NCBI RefSeq assembly: GCF_003634635.1
Contig: NZ_RBJB01000002.1
Span: 558,001 to 622,000, forward strand
Reading direction: 5' to 3'
Source: Marinobacter nauticus
GTDB taxonomy: Bacteria; Pseudomonadota; Gammaproteobacteria; Pseudomonadales; Oleiphilaceae
DNA length: 64,000 bases
In this document: one piece after another, positions 34,130 through 43,463 of the stretch
Layout: every line of letters begins with the position of its first letter
How positions within the stretch are numbered: the stretch's first letter is position 1
Program-made: the position numbers and the translations under genes
The notes under the pieces: generated by a model
Told to the model about the DNA's origin: nothing
What the model saw: only the letters and a program-made list of their open reading frames with translations
Database searches by the model: none

Positions 34130-35381
34130 TTATATCCAGATCCTGAAAAAAATAGGTGTGCTTTCCGCTGCGCATAAAACGCTCTCCGGCGTAAACGGCT
34201 TTAATCAAATCCTGCGACACGCTCAACTGCGCCTGCAACTCTGTGTTAATCCAGCGTCTGAGATGCGCATCACCAAGATGAGGTTCGGAAGATACATGGA
34301 GATGAAAAATGCCGTATTCGGTTTGTGATACCGTGAACCTAAAGCAGTCGTTAAACTCTTTCATATACGCATCTATAGCCCGGCCAAATACAACAGCGTG
34401 GAACTTAGTGTTTTTTGTCAAATAGGCGAATTGCTGTGCAGTCCGCCCATGCAGTTCCTCAATGACTCCTTTTCCGCCAAGCAATTCGCAACCACTATCA
34501 CGAAGTTCCGCAGCATCTCCCAACTTGTAACGCACTATGCTTTGAGATTTGCGAGAGACATCCGTGATCAACACCGTGTCTTCTTCTTCCTCAACCCAAA
34601 GCCAGGGATTCACCAAGTGCAAATGCCCTCTTGAACATTCAAAGGCGATGACATCGAACTCGGTGGACCCATATTCCTCAAAAACCGGAGCTCCAAACAC
34701 CTCTGCGATAAACTTCTTCTGCGCGGGCAGGATCGACTCCGCCGTGCAGATCACGGCTTTTACGCCCCTTGGCTTAAGTCCCTTCTTTTGCGCAATCTGC
34801 GCGGCCTCAAGGATGAGCGACGTATATCCATACAGATACTCAGGGCTCCACTTGACCAGTTTTTCAACCGTTTCTTCAGCGCCATCCTCCGCCGGGTAGA
34901 ACACCTTACGGTTCAACAAAAAATCGCGGATCTTTGCCGTTAGGGAATTGGCTGCCCTACCCCATACTCGCGCTTCTCTCTGACCCAGTTTCAGACCGTG
35001 CTTGTTATAGCAATACGCCCTGACGGCAAGCATCTGCGCCAGCTCAGTTCTGGACAGAGAAATATGTGTTGGCTCTCCGGTAGTGCCCGCAGTGTGCCGG
35101 GAAAAACCCGATGCCACAGCGCTGCTGGCAGCGGACATTGCTCTGAGATCAGCCTTGCTCATTGGCGGTCTATCCGGCAATTCCGACAGAGAATGCACTG
35201 CCACACCCTGGGCATCTTTAGGCTGATTCTTGTTGAGTATACAAGACAGCCGCTGCAGTCTTTCGTTTGGCTCTACCCCCCAAAGGTCCTCTACTTCAGC
35301 CTGAAACCTGGCAACAGGAAGCCGCAGAACCAGGTAGGTTAAGCGCGCCAAGACATACCGAAAAAAGAACAAAGCCTTCAA
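34113..35381 (-). CDS. CapK-like AMP-dependent ligase (phenylacetate-CoA ligase family)
   Basis: The 422-residue protein resembles CapK/PaaK-type adenylate-forming enzymes, with the nucleotide loop TAGTTGEPTHI near residue 95, VFEEYGSTEFDVIAFEC and later VRYKLGDAAELRD. It may activate an acid and attach it to a sugar or lipid in the polysaccharide pathway. Such proteins recur next to glycosyltransferases in capsule loci. Substrate is unknown. It overlaps the GT4 gene at 35378 by four bases. Confidence 0.84.
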   Translation of the reverse strand: MKALFFFRYVLARLTYLVLRLPVARFQAEVEDLWGVEPNERLQRLSCILNKNQPKDAQGVAVHSLSELPDRPPMSKADLRAMSAASSAVASGFSRHTAGTTGEPTHISLSRTELAQMLAVRAYCYNKHGLKLGQREARVWGRAANSLTAKIRDFLLNRKVFYPAEDGAEETVEKLVKWSPEYLYGYTSLILEAAQIAQKKGLKPRGVKAVICTAESILPAQKKFIAEVFGAPVFEEYGSTEFDVIAFECSRGHLHLVNPWLWVEEEEDTVLITDVSRKSQSIVRYKLGDAAELRDSGCELLGGKGVIEELHGRTAQQFAYLTKNTKFHAVVFGRAIDAYMKEFNDCFRFTVSQTEYGIFHLHVSSEPHLGDAHLRRWINTELQAQLSVSQDLIKAVYAGERFMRSGKHTYFFQDLDINDEGK

Positions 35382-36502
35382 GATGCCACCACCCCGTTAT
35401 ATACGCGCAGATACTGTTCGGCCATTGATCTTGCAGACAACTCTCCGGAGACTTTATGAAAAGCTTGCTCAGTTTTCCGATGAGTGGCCTCTGTCTCGTT
35501 GAGCACGAGTTCTATGGCATCAACCAACTCTGAAGCAGGATCCTTTACCAGAACGCCGCTATCCCCTTCATCCAGAACAAACGAGATCTCGCCAACGTCG
35601 GTAGATACAACGGGCAGGCGGACAGCCATCGCTTCTAGCAAGGTGATCGGCAAGCCCTCGGTAGACGAGGAAATAACCAAAGCAGACGAGCGCGCCATCA
35701 AAGCAGGCACATTGTCGCAATACCCGGGCAAGCAGACATCGCTACCAAGACCGAGACGTGCAACCTGGTCTTCCAGATCCTTACGCAGCATTCCATCGCC
35801 AACGATCAGCAATCCAGCTTTAGGAGCAGATTGTTTGATCTCACGGAAGCTATCAACAAGATGACTGAAGCCCTTTTCCTTGGATAGACGACCAACCCCG
35901 ATAATCACCGGCTCATGGGTGCTAAAAAAGTCTTCCAACGCCTCTGGCAAGGGTTCAGATGCCTTGCGCTGGGTGTCGTCTACCGCCAGTCCGTTTCTTA
36001 TTGTCGTTAGGCGACGGGGGCGAATCAGGCCCGTTGATAGTTCCTTCTTCATCGCCGCGCCAACCATGATCACTCCATCCAACCGACTGATCGCCAGTCG
36101 ATCAAGCAATTCATATACCCACATCCTTGAAAAGCGAGGCGCGTGAACGTACCCGTGCAAGGTACTCACAACGGGAACCTTCCGACTAAACCGACCAAAG
36201 AGAGACATCAGAATATTGAACTTGTACCCGTGAGAATGCACCAGTTCGACGCCCCAATGCTCGGCCCACTCACAAATTTTCCGAGTTTCCGGGTAGTTCA
36301 AGCCCGGAGTCATTCGCCAAACTACAAGCGGCAATCCCAGTTTCTCAGCCTCGATCTCAAGCGGCTTTTGGTGAATCCCCTGCTCGCCGGCACTGAGAAT
36401 CATGGGCTCCAGCCCCTGCTTGATTTGCTCTGCTACCAGAGCCAACAGCATTCGCTCTGCGCCGTACAGGCCGCCACTATCAATCAGGTGCAATACCTTC
36501 AA
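35378..36502 (-). CDS. Glycosyltransferase family 4
   Basis: The 374-residue protein carries the GGLYGAERMLLAL loop, a HSHGYKFNIL segment, IIGVGRLSKEKGFSHLVDSF and the donor motif STEGLPITLLEAMAVRLP with the two GT4 glutamates. It fits a Wzx/Wzy repeat-unit assembly enzyme. It is coupled by 4-bp overlaps to the genes on both sides. Confidence 0.91.
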   Translation of the reverse strand: MKVLHLIDSGGLYGAERMLLALVAEQIKQGLEPMILSAGEQGIHQKPLEIEAEKLGLPLVVWRMTPGLNYPETRKICEWAEHWGVELVHSHGYKFNILMSLFGRFSRKVPVVSTLHGYVHAPRFSRMWVYELLDRLAISRLDGVIMVGAAMKKELSTGLIRPRRLTTIRNGLAVDDTQRKASEPLPEALEDFFSTHEPVIIGVGRLSKEKGFSHLVDSFREIKQSAPKAGLLIVGDGMLRKDLEDQVARLGLGSDVCLPGYCDNVPALMARSSALVISSSTEGLPITLLEAMAVRLPVVSTDVGEISFVLDEGDSGVLVKDPASELVDAIELVLNETEATHRKTEQAFHKVSGELSARSMAEQYLRVYNGVVAS

Positions 36503-37641
36503 CTGGAACGCTCCCTGGCCGCGAGGCTCTCCATTCCGGATGGATTACCCGCCTTCGGTGAGCGTCCAGGCTTTGCTCCCACTACCTCATAGCGGTGCTT
36601 TAATCGCAGGAATCGTTTTTCGAGAAAATGGTAAGACGCTGAGGCAAGCACACCACTGAGAATCACGCCAGCCAGGAGCTGTAACCACTCGGGGAGAAAA
36701 TTCAGTTTGTCGCCGGCCTGCAGGCCCCATACATGCCACAGATAGATCGGGTAGGATATAACTCCGAGATAGACCGACACAGGGTGATTCATCCAGCCCC
36801 AGAAAGCCCCTGAGCTGAGCCTGATCAATTGCAGCAATAGAATCGCGAGTAACAACGCATCAACCGTAAACGCCGGGCCGTAGGCATAATCGCCGCTGCC
36901 GTACTCTTTTGACAGGAACAACAGGCCCAAGGGGATAAAAGGCATCCAGAACCGGCTGCTGATGCTATTGAACACAGACAGCCAACGCGGCTTTTGCGCC
37001 AGAAACGCCAAAAGGCATCCCAGAGCCAGATTATCAAATCGCGTATCAAACGCGTTGTAGGCGTAGGATGGTCCGTAGTCGAGGTAGGTGTAGGAATAGG
37101 AGCGCCAGGCCAATACAACCAAACTGGCAATAATCAGGAAAGCAACCGCGTACTCTCGGCCGCGCCTCATCAGAAATACGAAAAGCATCGGCCAGATCAG
37201 ATAGAACTGCTCTTCAATGGCCAGAGACCACACATGCGCAATGGACGACGACGAATGTCCCTCCAGCGCGTTGTGGTAGTTCATAAAATAGAACAAGCCG
37301 GGGACTATGGCTTCTTTGATGTCGTCATTTCCGCGGAACAAATCCCACGAAATCGATACCAGTAAGAAGGCGTAGTAAGCCGGGAAGATGCGAAGAGACC
37401 GGCGCATGTAAAACTTTCTGAATGAAACGGTTCCCGTTTTGGCATGTTCCTTTAGCAAGAGCCAGGTAATCAAAAACCCACTCAGAACGAAGAAGCCAGC
37501 CACGCCATGGCGTGCCGAAAAGAACAGCGTGCCTACCCCTGAGTGAGCCAGTACCACGGCCATCACGGCAACCATTCGAAATCCATCAAGCCCGGGGAGT
37601 TTTTTCTCCTCCAGCAAGGCTTCCAGGTTGGGCAATGCCAT
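36499..37641 (-). CDS. Membrane O-acyltransferase (acyltransferase 3/OafA type)
   Basis: The 380-residue protein has about ten membrane segments and the acyltransferase-3 hallmark GLDGFRMVAVMAVVLAH near residues 18-34, with His in VLAHSG as the likely catalytic residue, and a further RSLRIFPAYY block. It probably adds acetyl groups to sugars of the exopolysaccharide on the membrane. It starts at the base where the upstream GT2 gene stops (one-base overlap). Confidence 0.9.
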   Translation of the reverse strand: MALPNLEALLEEKKLPGLDGFRMVAVMAVVLAHSGVGTLFFSARHGVAGFFVLSGFLITWLLLKEHAKTGTVSFRKFYMRRSLRIFPAYYAFLLVSISWDLFRGNDDIKEAIVPGLFYFMNYHNALEGHSSSSIAHVWSLAIEEQFYLIWPMLFVFLMRRGREYAVAFLIIASLVVLAWRSYSYTYLDYGPSYAYNAFDTRFDNLALGCLLAFLAQKPRWLSVFNSISSRFWMPFIPLGLLFLSKEYGSGDYAYGPAFTVDALLLAILLLQLIRLSSGAFWGWMNHPVSVYLGVISYPIYLWHVWGLQAGDKLNFLPEWLQLLAGVILSGVLASASYHFLEKRFLRLKHRYEVVGAKPGRSPKAGNPSGMESLAARERSS

Positions 37642-38798
37642 TATCCCTTCCTTGGATTCCAGACAACCTTCTTCTCGCCCTTGGAGAAGGCGACAAATGC
37701 CTTAAAGGACGCAAGGTTTAACAACACGAAGTAGTAAGGCAGGGCATAAATGGTAGAAAGCGATTGCCCCCGGCTCTCTTTTTGATAGCCCGCCCACGCG
37801 AAATAGAGAAACAGGCCGTACCCTATCGCGGCTAACGCATACAACCCTTTCACCGGCGCCAGGTAAAGGGCAGCAATCGCAAGGGTTATCATGGGTGCAA
37901 AGGCCGCGTAGCGCAGCAGCTTGTGGGAGATAAGCTGCCAGGCAAACACTGGATCGTTGGTCGGGCTCATGAGCTGTTTCATGTCTTTGAGCGCCCACAG
38001 TGCACGCAGGCTTACCCGCACCCGCATGCTGAATTCACTGCCCCCATCGCTTAACGCTTCTTCCTTAAGCAGCGCCCCAGGTTCATAAACAACGCGGTAC
38101 CCCTGCTCAACCACTTTGAGTGGCTGAACAAAATCCGGCAACTGATCGGCATTCAGCTCGGAGTGCAGTTCTTTACGCATGGCGTCAATGCCACCGTCTA
38201 CGCCTACCACAGAGCCTACCAGAGTCTCCTGTGCCCTGAGCCAGTTCTCATACTTCATGTAAGCGCTGCAGCCGTCGCCAATCAGGGCGCCCTCCGGGTT
38301 CACGTAGACCATTTTTCCGGTTACGTAACCCACGGATGGGTCGTTGAAGTTACTCACCAGTGCTTTCAGGGCTTGTTGATCCCATTCGGAGTTGGCATCC
38401 GAAAACGCCAGGATATCCCCCTCCGCATGCTGTTTGAGCATGTTGAGCCCTGCGGTTTTGCCCTGACGGGGTACCTGACGAAACAGTTTGACCGGGAAAG
38501 GCGCATCCGCGGCAACCGCCTGGACAATCTCGTCGGTTCCGTCCTCCGACTCATCGGAAACCACCAGGATCTCCAATTGCTCCCTGGGATAGTCCAACGC
38601 CAGCTTGTTTCTGAGCGTAGCCTCAATATCTTTGGCCTCGTTGTAGGCGGCGATAAGAATCGAGACTTTCGGCTGGTCAGCGCCGCTTTTGTTTACGGGC
38701 AAGGGTCGTGCGGATGCCAGCAGTCTGATACAGACGGGATAGCCGAAGTAGATGTAAGCCAACAATAGGAAAGATATCCAGAATACTGCGACCATCAT
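37641..38798 (-). CDS. Membrane-bound glycosyltransferase family 2
   Basis: The 385-residue protein has an N-terminal membrane segment, the GT2 core with VSILIAAYNEA, VSDESEDGTDE and the FSDANSEWD metal block, a DGGIDAMRKEL segment, and three membrane segments at the C-terminus. This layout is that of processive or membrane GT2 enzymes and of the XrtA-associated glycosyltransferase beside the DUF3473 deacetylase. It is coupled to that deacetylase gene by a four-base overlap. Confidence 0.9.
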   Translation of the reverse strand: MMVAVFWISFLLLAYIYFGYPVCIRLLASARPLPVNKSGADQPKVSILIAAYNEAKDIEATLRNKLALDYPREQLEILVVSDESEDGTDEIVQAVAADAPFPVKLFRQVPRQGKTAGLNMLKQHAEGDILAFSDANSEWDQQALKALVSNFNDPSVGYVTGKMVYVNPEGALIGDGCSAYMKYENWLRAQETLVGSVVGVDGGIDAMRKELHSELNADQLPDFVQPLKVVEQGYRVVYEPGALLKEEALSDGGSEFSMRVRVSLRALWALKDMKQLMSPTNDPVFAWQLISHKLLRYAAFAPMITLAIAALYLAPVKGLYALAAIGYGLFLYFAWAGYQKESRGQSLSTIYALPYYFVLLNLASFKAFVAFSKGEKKVVWNPRKG

Positions 38799-39694
38799 GC
38801 CATCCCTGCCACAGAGCTGGAACCTAGGGTGTTCGATGAGGGCTCAAGAACCCCTTCGCTTTCCAATACCTGGCTCATGGTGGTAAACCGGAAATCAGAA
38901 AGTAATCTGGCCAATCTCTGCTCACACACATCCAGATTGTTGTAATGACGGAAGCGGGAGAACCACTTTACATCCAGACGCGGCTGGTCCGGATCTACTT
39001 CCCAGGGGTGAAGGTAGAACACAAAAGGCCGTCCCTGCCGGTTGATGGAGCCCAGTCCGTATCGACTGAACCAGTACGGGAAAAGCCGGAAATATCCACC
39101 ACCAGCAATTGGAAGGGTGTAACCCGGCAACTTGAACGTGCTTAGCGGGAACTCCGCCAGCTCATATCCTTTATCGGTGGTCAACCGATGGGGCCAGCGT
39201 GGCGTGCCGGGCATGCCATAGCGGTCGTGATGCACTGGAAAGATGGACGAATCCCAGGTAAACCCCTGCTCGGCAAGGATATCCAGCGCCCAACGCGATT
39301 GATTGGTGATGGAATAGCTGGCCGCGCGATACCCTGTTACTGGCGCACCGAGAATGTCCTCAAGAATCACCTTCGATCGCCGGGTTTCTTCTTTGAAAAC
39401 GTCCGGCGTCTGGTTATAGATCAGTTGATGACTGTAACCATGGCTGGCAACTTCATGGCCTTGAGCCGCAATCCGTTTCACCAGCTCTGGAGATCGCTCA
39501 GCGACCCACCCAAGGGTAAAAAAGGTCGCTTTTACACCTGCCCTCTCGAATAACGCGAGAATGCGATCTGTATTCGCTTCAACCCGATACTCCATGGAGG
39601 ACCAGTCGTCGTAGCGAACGGCCTCTGCCAACGCAGCTACCTGAAAGTAGTCTTCCACATCAATTGTCAGGGCGTTCTGTATCGGTTCTTTCAT
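38795..39694 (-). CDS. XrtA-system polysaccharide deacetylase (DUF3473 type)
   Basis: The 299-residue protein shows LTIDVEDYFQV (motif 1), GHEVASHGYSHQL (motif 2, histidine ligands) and a C-terminal YFRLFPYWFSRYGLG...FYLHPWEVDPDQPR block, which is the DUF3473 extension seen only in this deacetylase group with exosortase systems. It likely deacetylates a polysaccharide sugar. The ATG at 39694 has GAGG eight bases before it; an upstream frame to 39766 would overlap the barrel gene. Together with 37641 it forms the conserved pair found in XrtA loci. Confidence 0.93.
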   Translation of the reverse strand: MKEPIQNALTIDVEDYFQVAALAEAVRYDDWSSMEYRVEANTDRILALFERAGVKATFFTLGWVAERSPELVKRIAAQGHEVASHGYSHQLIYNQTPDVFKEETRRSKVILEDILGAPVTGYRAASYSITNQSRWALDILAEQGFTWDSSIFPVHHDRYGMPGTPRWPHRLTTDKGYELAEFPLSTFKLPGYTLPIAGGGYFRLFPYWFSRYGLGSINRQGRPFVFYLHPWEVDPDQPRLDVKWFSRFRHYNNLDVCEQRLARLLSDFRFTTMSQVLESEGVLEPSSNTLGSSSVAGMA

Positions 39695-39722
39695 GGCCAT
39701 AGCCTCACACTTCCTGTGTTGA

Positions 39723-41009
39723 TCAGCGCAGTCGGTATTCCAGACCAACCAACACCCAGTTCTCATCGTATTCCCGGCTGGAAATATCGCTGGACTTGGT
39801 GTCGTGCCCTACCCTGGCCAACAAGCTCAAATCCCTGGTTGCCTGGTGCTCAGCGCCGATCACAAGCCGGGCAACTTCGTCCTGGGTGTCGTCGCGTTCA
39901 TAACTCAGGTGGTCGAAGCCCAGCGCCAGGTATCCGGTAGTCAGTTCCGAGAACTGGCGGGAATAGCGGGCATTAATGCCGGCTTTGTCTTCTTTCTCGT
40001 CGCTTTCCAGGTAATCCGAGCGATAAGCATAGAGGTCAAGATTCAGTGAGGAGGCGTCGGAAAACTGCTTGTTGATGCCGGTCGACAAAACGCTGTTTTC
40101 AACGGTGATGCTTTCGCGGAGGTTGAACTCGAACTCTCCGAAACGAAGGTCAAGCGTGGACGTGCGGTCTGTCAGCTCCCTTGAGGCATTCAGGTACCAT
40201 TCGGTACTCGGATTGATTTGCCGGGTAAGGTTTATCTGGCCTACCAGCCCATCGCTCGACTGGTTGGTATTGGCGTAATCCGTTTCGATCTCACTCACGC
40301 CAACAGAACCGGAAAGAGACGTGGTCGCCCAACGGTTCTCGAAGGTAACCTGGGCACTATTCACATCCACTTCTGCGCCATAGTCGAACTCGGTTTGACT
40401 GTGGGAAACGCTCAGCCCCCCGGTGAATGTTGAACTGAACAGGTGGTTCCAGGCGATAGAACCGGTATAGCGCTCACTGTCCGTTTCCTCCGGTTCGTCG
40501 TACTCGGTGTTGGCGTAGCGGGCAGAAAGATTGAGCCAGTTGGTGTCATTCAGACGCCAGAGGTATCTGGGGCCAGTGCTGAACACGTTTTTTCGGGTTC
40601 GGTTGTCCGGTGTGTCACTCTGGCGAGTGTCCTGGTTCACTTCCCTAAGGTTGTTGTCCACTTCCCAGTAAAGCTGGTTGGCGAGCTCGCAATCGCCCTG
40701 GAAGTCCATTTCCGCGAAGCTCTCGCTGTCAAAGCTATCGTCCTGCCACCAGGAATACCCCAGAGTGCCTTGGAAATCAGCGTTGCAGCGTCCGGGATCT
40801 GTCTGGTAACCGGCGGTAAGGTAGGCACGGGTCTCGAAATCGCTGTCTTCATTCGTATCTGCTTTGCGGGCATTGTCGGTGAAGCGGCTGTCCAGCCCGA
40901 ACGTGACCTCACTTTGCGCAAACACGGGGAACGAGCAGGCACCAGCCAGTAACATTACTGGTATTGCCTTTACTGCAACGGGTGTCCCTACCCTCTGCTG
41001 ATCAGCCAT
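39723..41009 (-). CDS. PEP-CTERM-associated outer-membrane beta-barrel protein (TIGR03016 type)
   Basis: The 428-residue protein has a signal peptide ending in PVFAQS and then alternating amphipathic strands rich in aromatic and acidic residues, ending VLVGLEYRLR, an outer-membrane barrel tail. Strings such as LDSRFTDNARKADTNEDSD and NLSARYANTEYDEPEE fit the TIGR03016 family, typically found with exosortase A eps genes. It may form the export pore for the polysaccharide or support it. The start overlaps the upstream ATPase gene by eight bases. Confidence 0.87.
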   Translation of the reverse strand: MADQQRVGTPVAVKAIPVMLLAGACSFPVFAQSEVTFGLDSRFTDNARKADTNEDSDFETRAYLTAGYQTDPGRCNADFQGTLGYSWWQDDSFDSESFAEMDFQGDCELANQLYWEVDNNLREVNQDTRQSDTPDNRTRKNVFSTGPRYLWRLNDTNWLNLSARYANTEYDEPEETDSERYTGSIAWNHLFSSTFTGGLSVSHSQTEFDYGAEVDVNSAQVTFENRWATTSLSGSVGVSEIETDYANTNQSSDGLVGQINLTRQINPSTEWYLNASRELTDRTSTLDLRFGEFEFNLRESITVENSVLSTGINKQFSDASSLNLDLYAYRSDYLESDEKEDKAGINARYSRQFSELTTGYLALGFDHLSYERDDTQDEVARLVIGAEHQATRDLSLLARVGHDTKSSDISSREYDENWVLVGLEYRLR

Positions 41010-41907
41010 TGATCACCGCTCCTACAAACTTGTCCGGATTGAAAGCCGTCGCAGCTTGTTCGGCCGTCGCCGCAGTGATCTTGCCGTGCGGTACCACCAG
41101 CATGGCGTAATCGCAGAGTTCGGTCAGAATGCGGGCATCCGGAGATTCGGATATCGGCGCCGTGTCCAGGACGATGAAACGGTCCGGATAGCGACGACGG
41201 ATTGCCTGCAGGAATTGCTTCATCCGGAAGGAGGTAAAAAACTCGCCCGGTGTTTCACGGCGACTGCCCGCCGGAATCAGCCTCAGCCTGGGAATACCGG
41301 TCGGATAGAGAATCCTGGAAATGTCGTAGTCCGGGTCATCCAGAAAGTCGGTCAGGCCTGTCTCGGGCATCACATCCAGTGTGGAGTGCAAAGACGGTTC
41401 GCGCAGGTTGCAGTCGATGATCAAAGCCGTCTTGGCCTGATCAAAGGCAAAGGCCGCAGCAAGATTCAGGGCTACAAATGAGGAACCGGCGCCAGAGCTG
41501 GCACCGCTCACGACCAGAGTGAAGTTATTGCCTCCGGAAACCTCCAGCAGCTTGGTTCTCAGATCCCGGAAACGGTTGACCAGCGCGCGGTTGCGGGACT
41601 CGGGATAGATAATCCGACGCTCGTCGAGGTCGTCGTGCGTGAGCCTTCTGGGCTCCTGCATACGCACGATCTGCTTACTGATAACGTATTTATCAACCGC
41701 GCCGGGGCCCAGTTCCAGAGAGCTTGGCACCAGCATGCGGGAGTCTTCGTCATCCCGGAAATCCAGCTCTTGTTTCAAACGCTCCTTGCGCTTCAGCCAA
41801 AAGGAATGCTCTTCACTGCCCGCCGGGCTGCTGCCGGTTGTCTCATTGCCAGAATTCTGGGAACCCTCGGGATCAAATCCGGACCGATCATTTCGTTGTT
41901 CTGGCAT
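41002..41907 (-). CDS. CpsD/CapB-like (BY-kinase-like) ATPase with a degenerate Walker A
   Basis: The 301-residue protein aligns with the XrtA-associated tyrosine autokinase family. Walker A' (ALIIDCNLREPSLH, D165) and Walker B (FIVLDTAP, D248) are intact. The P-loop, residues 134-143, reads SGASSGAGSS, with Ser142 where the catalytic Lys of the GKS/T motif should be. The C-terminus stops at GAVING and has no tyrosine cluster. Autophosphorylation is thus doubtful; a regulatory or structural partner of the chain-length protein at 41907 is more likely. It overlaps that gene by one base. Confidence 0.85.
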   Translation of the reverse strand: MPEQRNDRSGFDPEGSQNSGNETTGSSPAGSEEHSFWLKRKERLKQELDFRDDEDSRMLVPSSLELGPGAVDKYVISKQIVRMQEPRRLTHDDLDERRIIYPESRNRALVNRFRDLRTKLLEVSGGNNFTLVVSGASSGAGSSFVALNLAAAFAFDQAKTALIIDCNLREPSLHSTLDVMPETGLTDFLDDPDYDISRILYPTGIPRLRLIPAGSRRETPGEFFTSFRMKQFLQAIRRRYPDRFIVLDTAPISESPDARILTELCDYAMLVVPHGKITAATAEQAATAFNPDKFVGAVING

Positions 41908-43424
41908 CAGATCACTCCCATTTGAGCTAGCACAACGATGGTCACATACACTGTTACCGTGAGCACCGCGAAAATTCCGATCAGTAACGTAACCTTTCGA
42001 TCCCGTCGCTTTTCGTAGGGTGTTCGTACCTCCGGAATCTCAACAAGAACCGGCAAACCAATGTCTTCTTCCAACTGCTTCCTGGCACGAATCCGGGGAT
42101 CTACCTGTAACAGACCCGCAACCGCTCCGAAGGGTGCCGCCAGCCCCAGGAACAATCCAGCCGCAGCAAACATGGAGAACTGGGGGCCAGAGGGCGTGCG
42201 CGGGAACTGAGCGGTTTCATTAATGCGGTAGTTGAGCCCCTGCCCTTCAATGTCGAGGTGCATGGAGACCCGCGCTTTTTCCCGGCGTTTGAGCAGGTCA
42301 TCGTAAATCTCACGGTTCACTTCCATGTCGCGGGTGAGCTCGGAGTACTGGGCCTTGTTGGCCTGGATGCGCTCCATACGCTTTGCTTGCTGTTCCAGCA
42401 GGCGGGAAAGCGAAGTAATTCTTGTATCCACGGTGGCCATATCCGCCCGCGTGGTAGAGAGGTTTGCCCGCAGTTCCTGGTAGAGCGGGTTAACGGCTTC
42501 TTCGCCCTCAAGTGAACTCACGTCTGTCGGCCGTTCTGCCGCCTGATCTCGTTGTTTGCGCAGTTCCGCCAGCTGTTCCCGGAGTATCACGATATCCGGG
42601 TAGGTATCGTGATATTGCAGCCGCAGACTATCCAGGCGCTCTTCCAGGATCCGGATCCGCTCTCTGTAGGTATCCTCAGTTCGGCCTTGCGTGATCGTGG
42701 GCCGGATACCTCCGAGCTGGCTCTGAAGCGAAGCCGCACGGGTTTCAAGTTCTTTTTTCTCGAGTTCGGCCAGTTCCAGCTGATTACGAAGCTGCGCCAT
42801 GCGGGCATTAGCCTCCTGCTCCGTTCCATCGGTGTTTTCAGAGAGGAACTCCTTGAGCCGGTTCTCAGCCTGGGCCAGTTGCTGCTCGTAGCTTTTGACC
42901 TGTTTGTCGATGAAATCGTAGGCGTTGCGGCTTTCGGCCCGCTTACGGTCTTTGGTTTCTTCTATAAAGACCTGCCCCAGTTTCTGGGCAACGCGAAATG
43001 CTTCCATCTGGGAAGTGGACGAGAAGCCAATACTGAAATAACTGTCGCCCCGGGGCCTGACCGACAAACCCGAGCGAATGTTAGCAATCCGGTACTCAAG
43101 TGCCGCCGGGTCAGAGGGCGCATCCGGATAGATTTCAGGATCCAAAGCCACTTTCTCGATCAGGCTCCGGCTCATCAGTAATTCTTTTGCAGCCGAGGTA
43201 CGGTCGTTGATCTCCGTGGCCACGGCGCGCCCTTCCATCAACGGCGCAATGATGTTGCGGTCGTCTACGAAGATGATGGTCTCAGACTGATACTTATAGG
43301 GCCATACAAAGCCTGCGCCAAGCACTGCAAAACTGACAATCACAAACGCAAGGAACGCGAGGCCCTTCCGGCCCCGGACCTCGCGAATGATCTCCTGCGG
43401 TAACTGGGACAACGGTAATGCCAT
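41907..43424 (-). CDS. XrtA-system exopolysaccharide chain-length determinant (Wzz/PCP type)
   Basis: The 505-residue protein has one membrane segment near each end (residues about 25-45 and 480-503) around a long, largely coiled-coil periplasmic part (residues about 160-340: KRAESRNAYDFIDKQ, ANARMAQLRNQLELAE). A proline-rich FPRTPSGPQ block precedes a hydrophobic hairpin near 410-440. This is the polysaccharide co-polymerase layout that sets chain length and links polymerase to the export pore. It follows the export lipoprotein by 39 bp. Confidence 0.93.
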   Translation of the reverse strand: MALPLSQLPQEIIREVRGRKGLAFLAFVIVSFAVLGAGFVWPYKYQSETIIFVDDRNIIAPLMEGRAVATEINDRTSAAKELLMSRSLIEKVALDPEIYPDAPSDPAALEYRIANIRSGLSVRPRGDSYFSIGFSSTSQMEAFRVAQKLGQVFIEETKDRKRAESRNAYDFIDKQVKSYEQQLAQAENRLKEFLSENTDGTEQEANARMAQLRNQLELAELEKKELETRAASLQSQLGGIRPTITQGRTEDTYRERIRILEERLDSLRLQYHDTYPDIVILREQLAELRKQRDQAAERPTDVSSLEGEEAVNPLYQELRANLSTTRADMATVDTRITSLSRLLEQQAKRMERIQANKAQYSELTRDMEVNREIYDDLLKRREKARVSMHLDIEGQGLNYRINETAQFPRTPSGPQFSMFAAAGLFLGLAAPFGAVAGLLQVDPRIRARKQLEEDIGLPVLVEIPEVRTPYEKRRDRKVTLLIGIFAVLTVTVYVTIVVLAQMGVI

Positions 43425-43463
43425 AACCTAACCCGCCTTCAGACCTTTTAGCTCTACAACCAC

